Part shown: positions 51,691-59,826 of the stretch, one piece after another | Position numbering within the stretch: the first letter of the stretch is position 1 | Layout: every line of letters starts with the position of its first letter | Assembly (NCBI RefSeq): GCF_003418935.1 | Contig: NZ_QVMT01000011.1 | Location: forward strand, 124,353 to 188,352 | From: Emticicia sp. C21 | GTDB taxonomy: Bacteria > Bacteroidota > Bacteroidia > Cytophagales > Spirosomataceae | Reading direction: 5' to 3' | DNA length: 64,000 bases | Notes under the pieces: model-generated | The model's input: the letters and a program-made list of their open reading frames with translations, nothing else | The model's database searches: none | What the model was told of the DNA's origin: nothing | Translations under genes and position numbers: made by a program

Positions 51691-52857
51691 ATGACCAATA
51701 CGATTATTATTATCATTTGTTCGCTGATACTTATCGCTTACTTATTTGATATTTCCTCTAAAAATACCAGAATTCCTGGCGTTGTTTTATTGCTTACTGT
51801 AGGTATACTGGCCAAAATTATCACTAATAATCTGAATTTTCGGGTTCCTAATTTAGAACCTTATCTTCCTGTAGTTGGCACAATCGGTTTGATACTTATA
51901 GTATTAGAAGGTTCGCTTGAATTAGAAATTAATGCCCAGAAACAGAAGCTATTTTCATCTACCGTAAAAAGCGCTTTTCTAGGACTGGCTCTTTTTAGTA
52001 TAATTTTAACTGTAGGATTATATTATCTGACAAATAAGCCTATTCTTACCTGTCTTATTAATGCTATTCCTTTAGGAATCATCAGTAGTGCCATTGCTAT
52101 CCCTAGTGTAAAAAATCTCTCTTCATATAACCGGGAATTTGTAATTTACGAAAGTTCGATGTCTGATATTCTTGGTATTATTTTCTTTAATTTCCTTGTC
52201 CTGCATAATTCATTTGGTTTAGGTACTTTTACTTCATTTTTATTTGATATTATCATTATCATAGCCTTATCTGTTGTGGCAAGTATTGGGTTAGGAAGTA
52301 TGATTAGTAAACTTAATCATCATATCAAATATATTCCAATTGTTACGATTCTGATTTTGTTGTATGTAATTACGAAGATATATCATTTACCCTCTTTAAT
52401 GCTTGTACTGATTTTTGGCTTATTTTTAAACAATGTCCATCTGATAAAATTCGATTTTGTAAAAAAATGGATAAATCCAGAAAGTATCAAAGCAGAAGTT
52501 AACTCATTTGAGCATTTGATTGCCGAGGTAACTTTTGTTATCAGGTCTTTCTTTTTCATTATGTTTGGTTATTATACCAACCTTAAAGCTTTATTAAGCT
52601 TGTCTGATTTTGTCAATGCTATTCTGATATTGGTATTCATCTTTGCAGGCCGATATTTGATTTTTACCTTATTAAAAATCAAAACAGAACCTTTGCTTTA
52701 TATTGCTCCAAGAGGACTGATTACCATTTTACTCTTTCTGGCTATACCAATCTCACATCAAATTTTAGAGGTAAATAAAGGTTTACTGACTCAGGTAATA
52801 TTCCTGACTGCATTTGCCATGATGTTTGGTTTGATTCGCCATAAAAAGCCAGCTTAA
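51691..52857 (+). CDS. cation:proton antiporter-like membrane protein
   Basis: A 388-residue protein with about 11-12 membrane helices, of the monovalent cation:proton antiporter (CPA) superfamily. The start resembles NhaP/KefB proteins (TRIPGVVLLLTVGILA). The middle has PLGIISSAIAIPSV where CPA families have an unwound helix, and the end has IAPRGLITILLFLAIPI, a CPA1-type motif. The clear ND or DD pair of well-studied antiporters is not obvious: the SSMSDILGIIFFN segment holds the single Asp. No RCK/TrkA-N domain follows. Ion specificity unknown. It is 60 nt after fahA and 11 nt before the flavin reductase gene. Confidence 0.82.
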   Translation: MTNTIIIIICSLILIAYLFDISSKNTRIPGVVLLLTVGILAKIITNNLNFRVPNLEPYLPVVGTIGLILIVLEGSLELEINAQKQKLFSSTVKSAFLGLALFSIILTVGLYYLTNKPILTCLINAIPLGIISSAIAIPSVKNLSSYNREFVIYESSMSDILGIIFFNFLVLHNSFGLGTFTSFLFDIIIIIALSVVASIGLGSMISKLNHHIKYIPIVTILILLYVITKIYHLPSLMLVLIFGLFLNNVHLIKFDFVKKWINPESIKAEVNSFEHLIAEVTFVIRSFFFIMFGYYTNLKALLSLSDFVNAILILVFIFAGRYLIFTLLKIKTEPLLYIAPRGLITILLFLAIPISHQILEVNKGLLTQVIFLTAFAMMFGLIRHKKPA

Positions 52858-52868
52858 TTTTAATCACT

Positions 52869-53771
52869 ATGCTTACACTCAACCCTAAAGATTTAGATGC
52901 CAGAGTCTTTTATAGTTACCTTACCGGAACTGTGGCTCCACGTCCTATTGCTTTTGTCAGTAGTATTGACAAGGCAGGTAATGTCAATCTAAGTCCTTTC
53001 AGTTTTTTTAATATCATGGGTATTAATCCACCTTTATTGGTATTTGCGCCCAATAATCGTGGGCGAGATGGATCAAAAAAGGACACTACTCTCAATATTA
53101 GTGAAGTACATGAAGTAGTGATCAATATGGTTGATTTTGCCATGGTACAACAAATGTCACTGGCAAGTGTCGAGTATCCCCGAGGTACCAATGAGTTTGT
53201 TAAAGCAGGATTTACTCCTGAACCGTCTCTACTGGTTACTCCGCCAAGGGTAAAAGAATCACCAGCACAATTTGAGTGTAAAGTACTGGAGGTGCGAGAA
53301 ATTGGGACGATGAACCTTTATATATGCCAGATAATAATGGCGCATTTCTCTGAACATATTATTGGGGAAAATGGTAAAATAGACCAACGAAAAACTGATT
53401 GGGTTGCACGGCTGGGAGCAGATTGGTATGCACATATCAGCGAAGGAGCCATGTTTGAGGTAGAAAAGCCAAATACAAAAATTGGTATTGGTTATGATGC
53501 TATTCCGGAAAGTATCCGATTATCTAAAATATTAACAGGTAATCATCTGGGACAATTGGGAAATATTGAGGCTTTACCTACTAAGGAAGAAGTACTGGCA
53601 TTCAGGCAAACTCCTTTGCTGAAAGATATTTTTGATCAGGTTATGAACGGCTGTGCTTATCTGGAGAATCTATTGCATGACGAAGCACAAAGGCTTTTGG
53701 CGCAGAACAAAGTGAAAGAAGCATGGTTGGTGCTTTTGCAAAGTCAGAACGATTTTTTGAAAGATGATTAA
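52869..53771 (+). CDS. flavin reductase family (FMN-binding split-barrel) protein
   Basis: A 300-residue protein with a flavin reductase-like domain at about residues 10-200. The marks are TGTVAPRPIAFVSSIDKAGN, NLSPFSFFNIMGINPPLLVF and GSKKDTTLNISEVHEVVINM, typical of the Bacteroidota FMN-binding family. The C-terminal third (about 215-300) is helical and lacks known motifs. Proteins of this type pass electrons from NAD(P)H to FMN for use by monooxygenases or other flavoenzymes. The physiological partner is unknown. It could serve aromatic degradation given the cluster upstream, but the antiporter gene lies between. Confidence 0.85.
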   Translation: MLTLNPKDLDARVFYSYLTGTVAPRPIAFVSSIDKAGNVNLSPFSFFNIMGINPPLLVFAPNNRGRDGSKKDTTLNISEVHEVVINMVDFAMVQQMSLASVEYPRGTNEFVKAGFTPEPSLLVTPPRVKESPAQFECKVLEVREIGTMNLYICQIIMAHFSEHIIGENGKIDQRKTDWVARLGADWYAHISEGAMFEVEKPNTKIGIGYDAIPESIRLSKILTGNHLGQLGNIEALPTKEEVLAFRQTPLLKDIFDQVMNGCAYLENLLHDEAQRLLAQNKVKEAWLVLLQSQNDFLKDD

Positions 53772-53788
53772 AATTGATAAATAAAGAA

Positions 53789-53836
53789 ACCCCACTTTCC
53801 AAATCAGCAAGTCTGATTATTCAGAAAATGGGGTTA
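53789..53836. terminator. bidirectional terminator between flavin reductase and lipoprotein genes
   Basis: An outer stem (53789-53800 with 53825-53836, one mismatch) encloses an inner AATCAG/CTGATT stem. The minus-strand side is followed by a T-rich tail (TTTCTTTATTT), so it mainly serves the small lipoprotein gene and can also end the plus-strand operon. Confidence 0.75.
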
Positions 53837-53876
53837 AAACTTTCATGGTTTATTTAAATTAGTAGATAGATATATG

Positions 53877-54056
53877 TTAGCCTTTATTTCCTCCGCCACC
53901 GAACATTTTAAAAAGACCCACAATAACCAACACAATTACAATTAATACAACTACAATACCTGTATTAAAACCTGCTTTAAAAATACCAGCAATGGCATCA
54001 CAAGATGAAATAATCAACACAAAGCAGATGACTAAGAGATAATTTATAAGTTTCAT
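53877..54056 (-). CDS. small lipoprotein with a membrane segment
   Basis: A 59-residue gene found by direct translation; it is below the usual ORF length cut. The start MKLINYLLVICFVLIISSC gives a signal peptide with a lipobox ending at Cys19. DAIAGIFKAGFNTG follows, then a second hydrophobic stretch (IVVVLIVIVLVIVGLF) and a Gly-rich tail KMFGGGGNKG. Bacteroidota carry many such short lipoproteins with C-D/E-A-I-x-G-I-F-K-A-G, sometimes misnamed phosphatidate cytidylyltransferase. That recollection needs a database check. It has its own terminator and a separate upstream region. Function unknown. Confidence 0.75.
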   Translation of the reverse strand: MKLINYLLVICFVLIISSCDAIAGIFKAGFNTGIVVVLIVIVLVIVGLFKMFGGGGNKG

Positions 54057-54140
54057 GGCTGTTATAAAGTTTTAGTGAATTTAAGTAACTGGAATAACTA
54101 AAAATCTGTGCCAGCCAACGTATAAGGCACTTTTGCACAT

Positions 54141-54632
54141 TTATGGAGTAGGTCTCCACTTGAATGATTGCGCGTCTATCGCTCGCATAGTACAAAGTAT
54201 ACCATTCAGATGATCATATTCATGCTGTAATAATTCAGAGAGTGCATCTTCCATATACCAGTTTTGCTCTTGCCAGTTTTCATCTAAATATTTCATTACC
54301 AAAGATTTATGCCTTTTCACCTTAACCAGCAAATTAGGGAAACTCATGCAATCATCCCATAGTTCAAACATTTCGTCACTCAAATTTTCAAAGGCGGGAT
54401 TTATTATTATTACAGGGTGGTCTATATTTACATAAATCAGACGTTTCATAATACCCAGTTGTGGGGCGGCAATGCCCCTGCCAAATTTGTATTTTGCTCG
54501 TATTCCCTCCATTACATTATGTAGATTTTTTACCCACTCTGTTACTTGTGGTAACTCTTCTTTCGTAATGGGCTCACAAACTTCATACAATCTGGGGTCT
54601 CCTAATAAAATCAAATCTTCTAGATGTTTCAT
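54141..54632 (-). CDS. def: peptide deformylase-like protein
   Basis: A 163-residue metalloenzyme of the peptide deformylase family, which removes formyl from initiator Met. Motif 1 is GRGIAAPQLG. Motif 2 should be EGCLS but reads DDCMS, keeping the metal-binding Cys. Motif 3 is LLQHEYDHLNGIL with the HExxH set intact. Conserved outer residues are therefore altered at motif 2, which sometimes marks a second, divergent deformylase. Whether this is the housekeeping enzyme depends on finding another def in the genome. It is flanked by a small lipoprotein gene (same strand) and divergent from the OmpA gene. Confidence 0.8.
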   Translation of the reverse strand: MKHLEDLILLGDPRLYEVCEPITKEELPQVTEWVKNLHNVMEGIRAKYKFGRGIAAPQLGIMKRLIYVNIDHPVIIINPAFENLSDEMFELWDDCMSFPNLLVKVKRHKSLVMKYLDENWQEQNWYMEDALSELLQHEYDHLNGILCTMRAIDAQSFKWRPTP

Positions 54633-54842
54633 ACTTATGCTCGACGATGACTATTTCTTAAATTGTAGGATAATTATTTCAATAAAAAAACATAGGCAAC
54701 CCTTCTTGTTTGAAAGATTTATAATAATTTTCATTCATGTTTCGTAATATATGCGAAACCGATTTTAACAAATATTAAGCAATTGTGTTAAACTAATTGA
54801 ATGAGCTGTTTCGTTAAGTTCTGTGCAATAAATTGTATGCCC

Positions 54843-56117
54843 ATGAAAAGAATATTTCTGCTAATTTTCATCTTATGTAATATACAGAGTTTTGGTCAGA
54901 CCATTACTCATACACCCGAGATTGATGACCAGGTAACTTATGATACAGATATTGAAAAAGTAGAGTTACGCGACGAATTTACCATAATTTATTTCAGCTA
55001 TCAATACAGTAACCGCAGAAGTCAGAATTATAATCTTCCAATTCCTTTGCCTAATCCAAGGCAACAGACCTCTACTGCCACCATTTCTATCAATCCTAAA
55101 AGCTATCTGAATGGAAATGGGAAACGGTTTAAGTATATCAGGTCGACAGGTATTCCTGAGTTACCGGATTCGAAACCAGTTTCACCGGGACAGGCCTATC
55201 GCTTTACAGTCTATTACGAAAGACTTGACCCAGGTATCGAACTTTTTAATCTGATTGAGGGGAAAAATTCACCAGAACAAACCCTGCAGTTCTGGAATTT
55301 CTATGGCGTTCATATAAAAAATCCATTAAGAAAAATACCAACTACTCCTACGGGGCCTGTGACATTGACTATTAAAGGGAAAATTCTGGATGCAAAAACA
55401 CAGAAGCCTGTTAAAGGTAAAATAATTTATCAGTTTGATAAGAATGCCGCTAAAACAGGCTCTGCTTTGGTTTCTGCTACCGGAGATTTCTCATTTGCCT
55501 TAAGTCCGGATGCTTATACTTTTACAGCCTCTGCTAATGGTTATGATTCGGAACAAGCTAGCCTGGACTTATCAAAAATTAAACGAAACCAGCAGTTTAC
55601 ACAGAATATTTATCTGAATCCGGTAGTTCAAAAAACTACTCCAAGGCCTGCCCCAAAAGAAACGCCTAAGAAAGACTTGCCAAAAATTGAAGTACCGAAA
55701 GTTGAAACTCCTGCAATTGACTCAACCTCTATTGTAGCTCCAAAGGAGGAAGCAGCTCCTGTGAAAATAGAAGAGAATAAATTCAGACTAGATAAGGTCT
55801 ATTTCAATATTGGTGAATCAGGCTTATTATCTGAGTCATTTGAGCAATTGAATGGCTTACTGAAAATGATGAAGGACAGCCCAACCATGAATATTATCAT
55901 AGAAGGACATACAGACAATATTGGTGACCCCGAGCAAAATAAGCGTTTATCTTTAGAGCGAGCTTTTAATGTACGAGAATACCTCATTAAAAAGGGCATT
56001 GCAGGCAAACGTATTCAATTTAAAGGCTATGGAGATACTAAGCCTATTGCAGATAATAATTCAGAAGAAGGTAAGAAATTGAACAGGAGAGTAGAGTTTG
56101 TGATTTTGAATCCATGA
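54843..56117 (+). CDS. OmpA family outer-membrane protein
   Basis: A 424-residue exported protein. The signal peptide ends NIQSFGQ. An N-terminal beta-rich region of unknown type (about 20-180) is followed by a carboxypeptidase-regulatory-like domain (about 180-255, with TIKGKILDAKTQKPVKGKII). Next is a Pro/Lys/Glu linker (about 265-315), then an OmpA C-terminal peptidoglycan-binding domain (IIIEGHTDNIGDPEQNKRLS, RAFNVREYLIKKGIAGKRI, NRRVEFVIL). The linker and peptidoglycan domain suggest it ties the outer membrane to the cell wall. The start at 54843 gives the signal peptide; ATG 54837 would add two residues. A palindromic repeat begins 11 nt after the stop. Confidence 0.88.
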   Translation: MKRIFLLIFILCNIQSFGQTITHTPEIDDQVTYDTDIEKVELRDEFTIIYFSYQYSNRRSQNYNLPIPLPNPRQQTSTATISINPKSYLNGNGKRFKYIRSTGIPELPDSKPVSPGQAYRFTVYYERLDPGIELFNLIEGKNSPEQTLQFWNFYGVHIKNPLRKIPTTPTGPVTLTIKGKILDAKTQKPVKGKIIYQFDKNAAKTGSALVSATGDFSFALSPDAYTFTASANGYDSEQASLDLSKIKRNQQFTQNIYLNPVVQKTTPRPAPKETPKKDLPKIEVPKVETPAIDSTSIVAPKEEAAPVKIEENKFRLDKVYFNIGESGLLSESFEQLNGLLKMMKDSPTMNIIIEGHTDNIGDPEQNKRLSLERAFNVREYLIKKGIAGKRIQFKGYGDTKPIADNNSEEGKKLNRRVEFVILNP

Positions 56118-56128
56118 TTTTCATTCAA

Positions 56129-56223
56129 CCGTGGAGTGACGCTGAGTTTTGCGTAAAGTTACATAGAATTTATATGGAAGAATACTCTGTGTAACCCCGT
56201 GCAAAACTCTGCGTTACTCCGTG
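56129..56223. repeat. imperfect palindromic intergenic element, copy D
   Basis: The left arm (56129-56170) and right arm (56181-56223) are imperfect reverse complements. They share GGAGT-ACGC-GAGTTTTGC-GTTACA-AGA with about ten mismatches, around a 10-nt spacer. It fills the gap between two convergent genes, ending 10 nt from the nnr stop. The CTCTGCGTTACTCCGTG wording is GC-richer than the surroundings and differs from the octamer-arm elements. It may also act as a terminator. Confidence 0.75.
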
Positions 56224-56233
56224 ATAAAAAAAA

Positions 56234-57751
56234 TTAAAACCTGATACTCTCGATTATATCACTTGCAACCATCGATGTAGTGCCTTTTAATTGGGCGGCT
56301 CTGTCTCCGGCTAGCCCATGCTCATATACGCCCAAGATTGCTGCTTCTTCCGAAGTATAGCCTTGCGCTAAAAGTGCTAATATCATACCTGTCAGAACAT
56401 CCCCACTACCACCTTTAGCCATACCTGCATTTCCGGTAGAGTTAAAGTGGATTGTGCCATCGGGCAGTGCAACTGCAGTAAATGCACCTTTCAGGCAAAC
56501 TATACATTTATATTCTGTTGCAAATTGGCTTAAGATGTCTAATTTTTCATAATCATTTTCCCATTTCTTACCAATCAAACGCTGAAATTCTTTAGGATGA
56601 GGTGTTAATATCACACCTTTGGGTATTAGCTTTAAAAGCTTTTTATCCGAAGCTATGATATTTAGTGCATCCGCATCTATTACAATAGGTACTTCTATTT
56701 TTTTCAAGAGCTGTTCAACTAACCCAACAGTTTCAGGTTTTGTACCTATTCCACAACCAATACCTATAGCCTGATAACTTTCTAATTTTGGTAGTTCTTC
56801 TAAAACGTCAGTGCTTTTATTTGGTAAGCACATAGCTTCAGGAACAGAGGTTTGCAGAATCTCATAGCCGCACCCAGGAGCATAAACAGTTACTTTTCCA
56901 ACTCCTGAGCGTAAACAGGCTTTTGTAGAAAGTACTGCAGCGCCTATCATACCATAACTACCTGCGATCATTAAGGCATGACCAAAGTTTCCTTTGTTAG
57001 CAAATTTGTTGCGTGGCTTTATTAAAGCTTTTGCAGTTTCACCATCCGTGTACACGTATTGGCTTTTTAAGCTTTGAATAAAGCCTTCATTAAGTCCTAT
57101 ATTTACAATTGTCCAATCGCCTACAAAATCAGCATTTTGGGGTAAGACAAAAGCTAATTTAGGTGATTGAAACGAAATGGTGTGAGTAGCCTTGAGTATA
57201 GTATCATCTTTGTTATTTAACGAATCTGCAAATAGGCCAGTCGGAATATCAACTGTTACAATTTCGGCTTTGGAATCATTCAGTTTTTCAACTACTGATT
57301 TTATCAAATCCTCTAAAGGTCGGGAGAGCCCGGCTCCTAATATCGCATCAATTACTAAATTGTTTGGCTGAAAATCTGGGATTTCATTAATATGATTAAT
57401 CCACTTTGGCTGAATTTTATTTTTTAATCTTGCAAGATTTATCTGAAAGTTGGTTGATTGTTTAGACGCATAGTTAATAGCAAACACTTCTAATTCATAT
57501 CCTAAAGCATATAACATACGGGCTATGGCTAATCCATCGCCACCATTATCTCCTAATCCACAAATGATTAGTAGCTTTTTATAAGAAACCGGAAAATGCT
57601 GAATAAAACTACTTACAAATGCTCTTGATGCTCGTTCCATCAAATCAATAGAAGCAATTGGTTCATGGGCGATGGTATATTCATCTGCTTCTTTTATCTC
57701 CGAAATATAATTACCTTCCTGTGTCTGCTTTCTTGTTAATAAAATTTTCAT
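56234..57751 (-). CDS. nnr: bifunctional NAD(P)H-hydrate epimerase / ADP-dependent dehydratase
   Basis: A 505-residue metabolite-repair enzyme. The N-terminal YjeF epimerase domain (about 1-215) has CGLGDNGGDGLAIARMLY and VDAILGAGL. The C-terminal ribokinase-like domain (about 225-505) has AGSYGMIGAAVLSTKACLRSG, VILTPHPKEFQRL and the GSGDVLTGMILALLAQG substrate motif. Together they repair hydrated NAD(P)H using ADP. A longer frame from 57832 runs through a repeat element, so MKILLTRKQTQ at 57751 is preferred. The repeat's left arm lies 18 nt upstream of this start. The gene is convergent with ompA. Confidence 0.94.
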   Translation of the reverse strand: MKILLTRKQTQEGNYISEIKEADEYTIAHEPIASIDLMERASRAFVSSFIQHFPVSYKKLLIICGLGDNGGDGLAIARMLYALGYELEVFAINYASKQSTNFQINLARLKNKIQPKWINHINEIPDFQPNNLVIDAILGAGLSRPLEDLIKSVVEKLNDSKAEIVTVDIPTGLFADSLNNKDDTILKATHTISFQSPKLAFVLPQNADFVGDWTIVNIGLNEGFIQSLKSQYVYTDGETAKALIKPRNKFANKGNFGHALMIAGSYGMIGAAVLSTKACLRSGVGKVTVYAPGCGYEILQTSVPEAMCLPNKSTDVLEELPKLESYQAIGIGCGIGTKPETVGLVEQLLKKIEVPIVIDADALNIIASDKKLLKLIPKGVILTPHPKEFQRLIGKKWENDYEKLDILSQFATEYKCIVCLKGAFTAVALPDGTIHFNSTGNAGMAKGGSGDVLTGMILALLAQGYTSEEAAILGVYEHGLAGDRAAQLKGTTSMVASDIIESIRF

Positions 57752-57769
57752 CAAATTTGCGCTGAATAA

Positions 57770-57939
57770 TTTAGTGAATGAGTGATTGGGTGATTTGTAA
57801 TTAATTATTCTATAAATAAAACTATCTTTCAATGAATATCTCTTAATATCAAGAGATTGTTCAGAGATTAAGTAAAATTATTATCATTTATATAAAGTGT
57901 AAAGATTTTAATTGAGTTTATATTCACTCAATCACTAAA
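57770..57939. repeat. octamer-arm inverted repeat element, copy C
   Basis: The left arm (57770-57797) is in-phase 8-mers TTTAGTGA, ATGAGTGA, TTGGGTGA, then TTTG. The right arm (57924-57939) is TCACTCAA, TCACTAAA, preceded by ATAT. The spacer is about 125 nt. It occupies the gap between divergent nnr and the VOC gene, ending 12 nt before the VOC start codon and 18 nt above the nnr start. Confidence 0.8.
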
Positions 57940-57951
57940 TTTTTTTTAAAC

Positions 57952-59001
57952 ATGTCAGAATTTATCAGCGGCATTCAACAAGTGGGGATTGGCGTAAGAG
58001 ATGCAGCGAAGGCTTTCAATTGGTATAATAAAATATTAGGACTGAACGTCCCGCTTTTTGATGATGTGGCAGAAGCCAAACTCATGACTCCACACACCAA
58101 TGGTGTCATCCGGCAACGCAGAGCCATTCTTGCTCTGAATATGGCCGGTGGCGGTGGTGCCGAAATCTGGCAATCTAATCGCCCTGAACCATTGGCTCCT
58201 GCTTTTACTCCAGAATTAGGTGATTATGGCATTTTTGCCCTGAAAATTAAGTCACTAGATGTTAAGCAGTTTGCTGAAAGACAAAAGTTAAAACTTGAAA
58301 CATCACCTGAGAATAAAAGCCATAGCTGGTTGCGGGATCCTTATGGCAATCAATTGCAGATTGTGCCAGATAATTCATGGTTCAAGCCAAACGGAAGCCT
58401 GACAGGTGGGGTAGTGGGTGTTATTATCGGTGTGAGCGATATTGACAAGGCCTTAAAGCTTTATAAAGATACCTTAGGAATTAACCAGATAGCTTACGAT
58501 AAAAGCGGAAAATTTGAAGATTTTGCTACTTTGGGTAAAGGCAATGTGAAATTCAGAAGAGTATTATTACGCAAAGCTATGAACGGAAATGGGGCATTCA
58601 GTCGTTTATTAGGAAATGTAGAAGTAGAATTAGTTCAGAATTTAGAATCAGATGCAAAGCCAAGAAAACTATTCGAAAACCGTAGTTGGGGTGATTTAGG
58701 TTTTATTCATTTGTGTTTCGACACATTAAATATGGATAATTTGAAACAACTTTGCCAAAAAAATGGTTTTCCTTTTACAGTAGATAGTAGCGATACCTTT
58801 GATATGGGCGAAGCAGGTGGTAGATTCACTTATATAGAAGACCCCGATGGTACGCTGATAGAGTTCGTTGAAACACATAAAGTGCCAATATTGAAAAAGA
58901 TAGGCTGGTATCTGGACCTAAAAAAGAGAAAAACGCAGAAACCATTGCCAAACTGGATGGTAGCAACTATGGGTTGGGGTAAGGTAAAAGCAGAGGATTA
59001 A
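57952..59001 (+). CDS. two-domain VOC family protein
   Basis: A 349-residue protein with two glyoxalase/VOC domains, about residues 5-150 and 155-305. The first has IQQVGIGVRDAAKAFNWYNK and ends LRDPYGNQLQIVPD. The second has GVIIGVSDIDKALKLYKDTLG and ends DPDGTLIEFVETHK, with His in FIHLCFDTLN. A C-terminal basic tail (LKKRKTQKPLPNWMVATMG) follows. Candidate metal ligands exist (His and Glu of the second domain), but the first position is not the classic His. It could be an extradiol-type dioxygenase or a binding protein; substrate unknown. Its initiation region is the right end of repeat copy C. Confidence 0.8.
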   Translation: MSEFISGIQQVGIGVRDAAKAFNWYNKILGLNVPLFDDVAEAKLMTPHTNGVIRQRRAILALNMAGGGGAEIWQSNRPEPLAPAFTPELGDYGIFALKIKSLDVKQFAERQKLKLETSPENKSHSWLRDPYGNQLQIVPDNSWFKPNGSLTGGVVGVIIGVSDIDKALKLYKDTLGINQIAYDKSGKFEDFATLGKGNVKFRRVLLRKAMNGNGAFSRLLGNVEVELVQNLESDAKPRKLFENRSWGDLGFIHLCFDTLNMDNLKQLCQKNGFPFTVDSSDTFDMGEAGGRFTYIEDPDGTLIEFVETHKVPILKKIGWYLDLKKRKTQKPLPNWMVATMGWGKVKAED

Positions 59002-59139
59002 ACGGGTTTAGCAGGATAACGAATATTTTTATACGAAATTGAAAAAAAACTAAATTTTTTTTCAATCAAATTTTACCCAAGTCATTTTTTTTTATATATT
59101 AGCACCTAGAAATACAACAAATGAAAAATCCAGACGTTT

Positions 59140-59171
59140 TTTGGATTTTACAGGAAAAATTATTAATTTTG
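59140..59171 (+). promoter_or_regulatory. predicted rplS promoter
   Basis: TTTG (59140-59143) and TAATTTTG (59164-59171) match both consensus boxes of the Bacteroidota promoter exactly with a 20-nt spacer. The predicted leader is about 80 nt. The rest of 59002-59257 is T/A-rich with no gene. Confidence 0.75.
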
Positions 59172-59257
59172 CACTCCGATTAGGAGAATGCTGGATTTGT
59201 ACGATTCAGCCGCTTCACTAAACGATTAAATTAATAATCAAGTAAATAATAAAGACA

Positions 59258-59611
59258 ATGGATTTGATTAAATTGGTTGAGTCAGAATTTACTGGCAAAA
59301 GAGAAAGTCAACCGGATTTTAAAGCAGGTGATACTGTAAACGTTCACGTTAAAATTAAAGAAGGTAACAAAGAACGTATTCAGGTTTACACTGGTACAGT
59401 TATTCAGCGTCGTAACGCTGGTACAAATGGTGAGAGTTTTACCGTTCGTAAAATTTCAAATGGCGTAGGTGTTGAGAGAATTTTCCCTATTTTATCACCA
59501 AGTATCGATAAAATTGAAGTAGTGCGCCATGGTAAAGTACGTCGTGCGAGATTGTTCTACTTACGTGGAAAACAAGGTAAAGCGGCTCGTATTAAAGAAT
59601 TAAAGAAATAA
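59258..59611 (+). CDS. rplS: 50S ribosomal protein L19
   Basis: A 117-residue ribosomal protein at the 30S/50S interface. It starts [20 protein letters not shown] with [60 protein letters not shown] and the end [20 protein letters not shown]. Length and motif match the universal family. It is monocistronic here, not linked to rpsP-rimM-trmD as in many bacteria, with its own strong promoter and terminator. Confidence 0.98.
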   Translation: MDLIKLVESEFTGKRESQPDFKAGDTVNVHVKIKEGNKERIQVYTGTVIQRRNAGTNGESFTVRKISNGVGVERIFPILSPSIDKIEVVRHGKVRRARLFYLRGKQGKAARIKELKK

Positions 59612-59698
59612 TGTACATCAAACCAACAATAGTTAAACTATTTGAGGTTTCAGATGTCTAAAGATAAAAGTAATAGCTTTTTCATAATTTTGTATGGG

Positions 59699-59730
59699 AA
59701 AAGGTCGCTTCTTTGAAGCGGCTTTTTTTG
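59699..59730 (+). terminator. rplS terminator
   Basis: The stem CGCTTC/GAAGCG with flanking G-T wobble and A-T pairs has a 3-nt loop TTT and ends in a run of seven T residues. It lies about 90 nt after the rplS stop. Confidence 0.82.
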
Positions 59731-59773
59731 TTTATATAGGTTAATGAAATTGATTGATACAGCACTAAAAATA

Positions 59774-59803
59774 AAATCCCATCCTGGTTTAAGGACGGGA
59801 TTT
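59774..59803 (-). terminator. acs terminator
   Basis: AAATCCC/GGGATTT with CCT/AGG inner pairs, and TATTTTTA following on the minus strand. It lies 23 nt after the acs stop. Confidence 0.8.
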
Positions 59804-59826
59804 GTAAAGTTGAAAAATCTTTCAAA

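Noticed and set aside
57751-57832. Longer start for the NAD(P)HX repair enzyme at 57832
   Set aside because: The extension translates the octamer repeat element and adds nothing conserved; ATG 57751 begins just before the epimerase domain.
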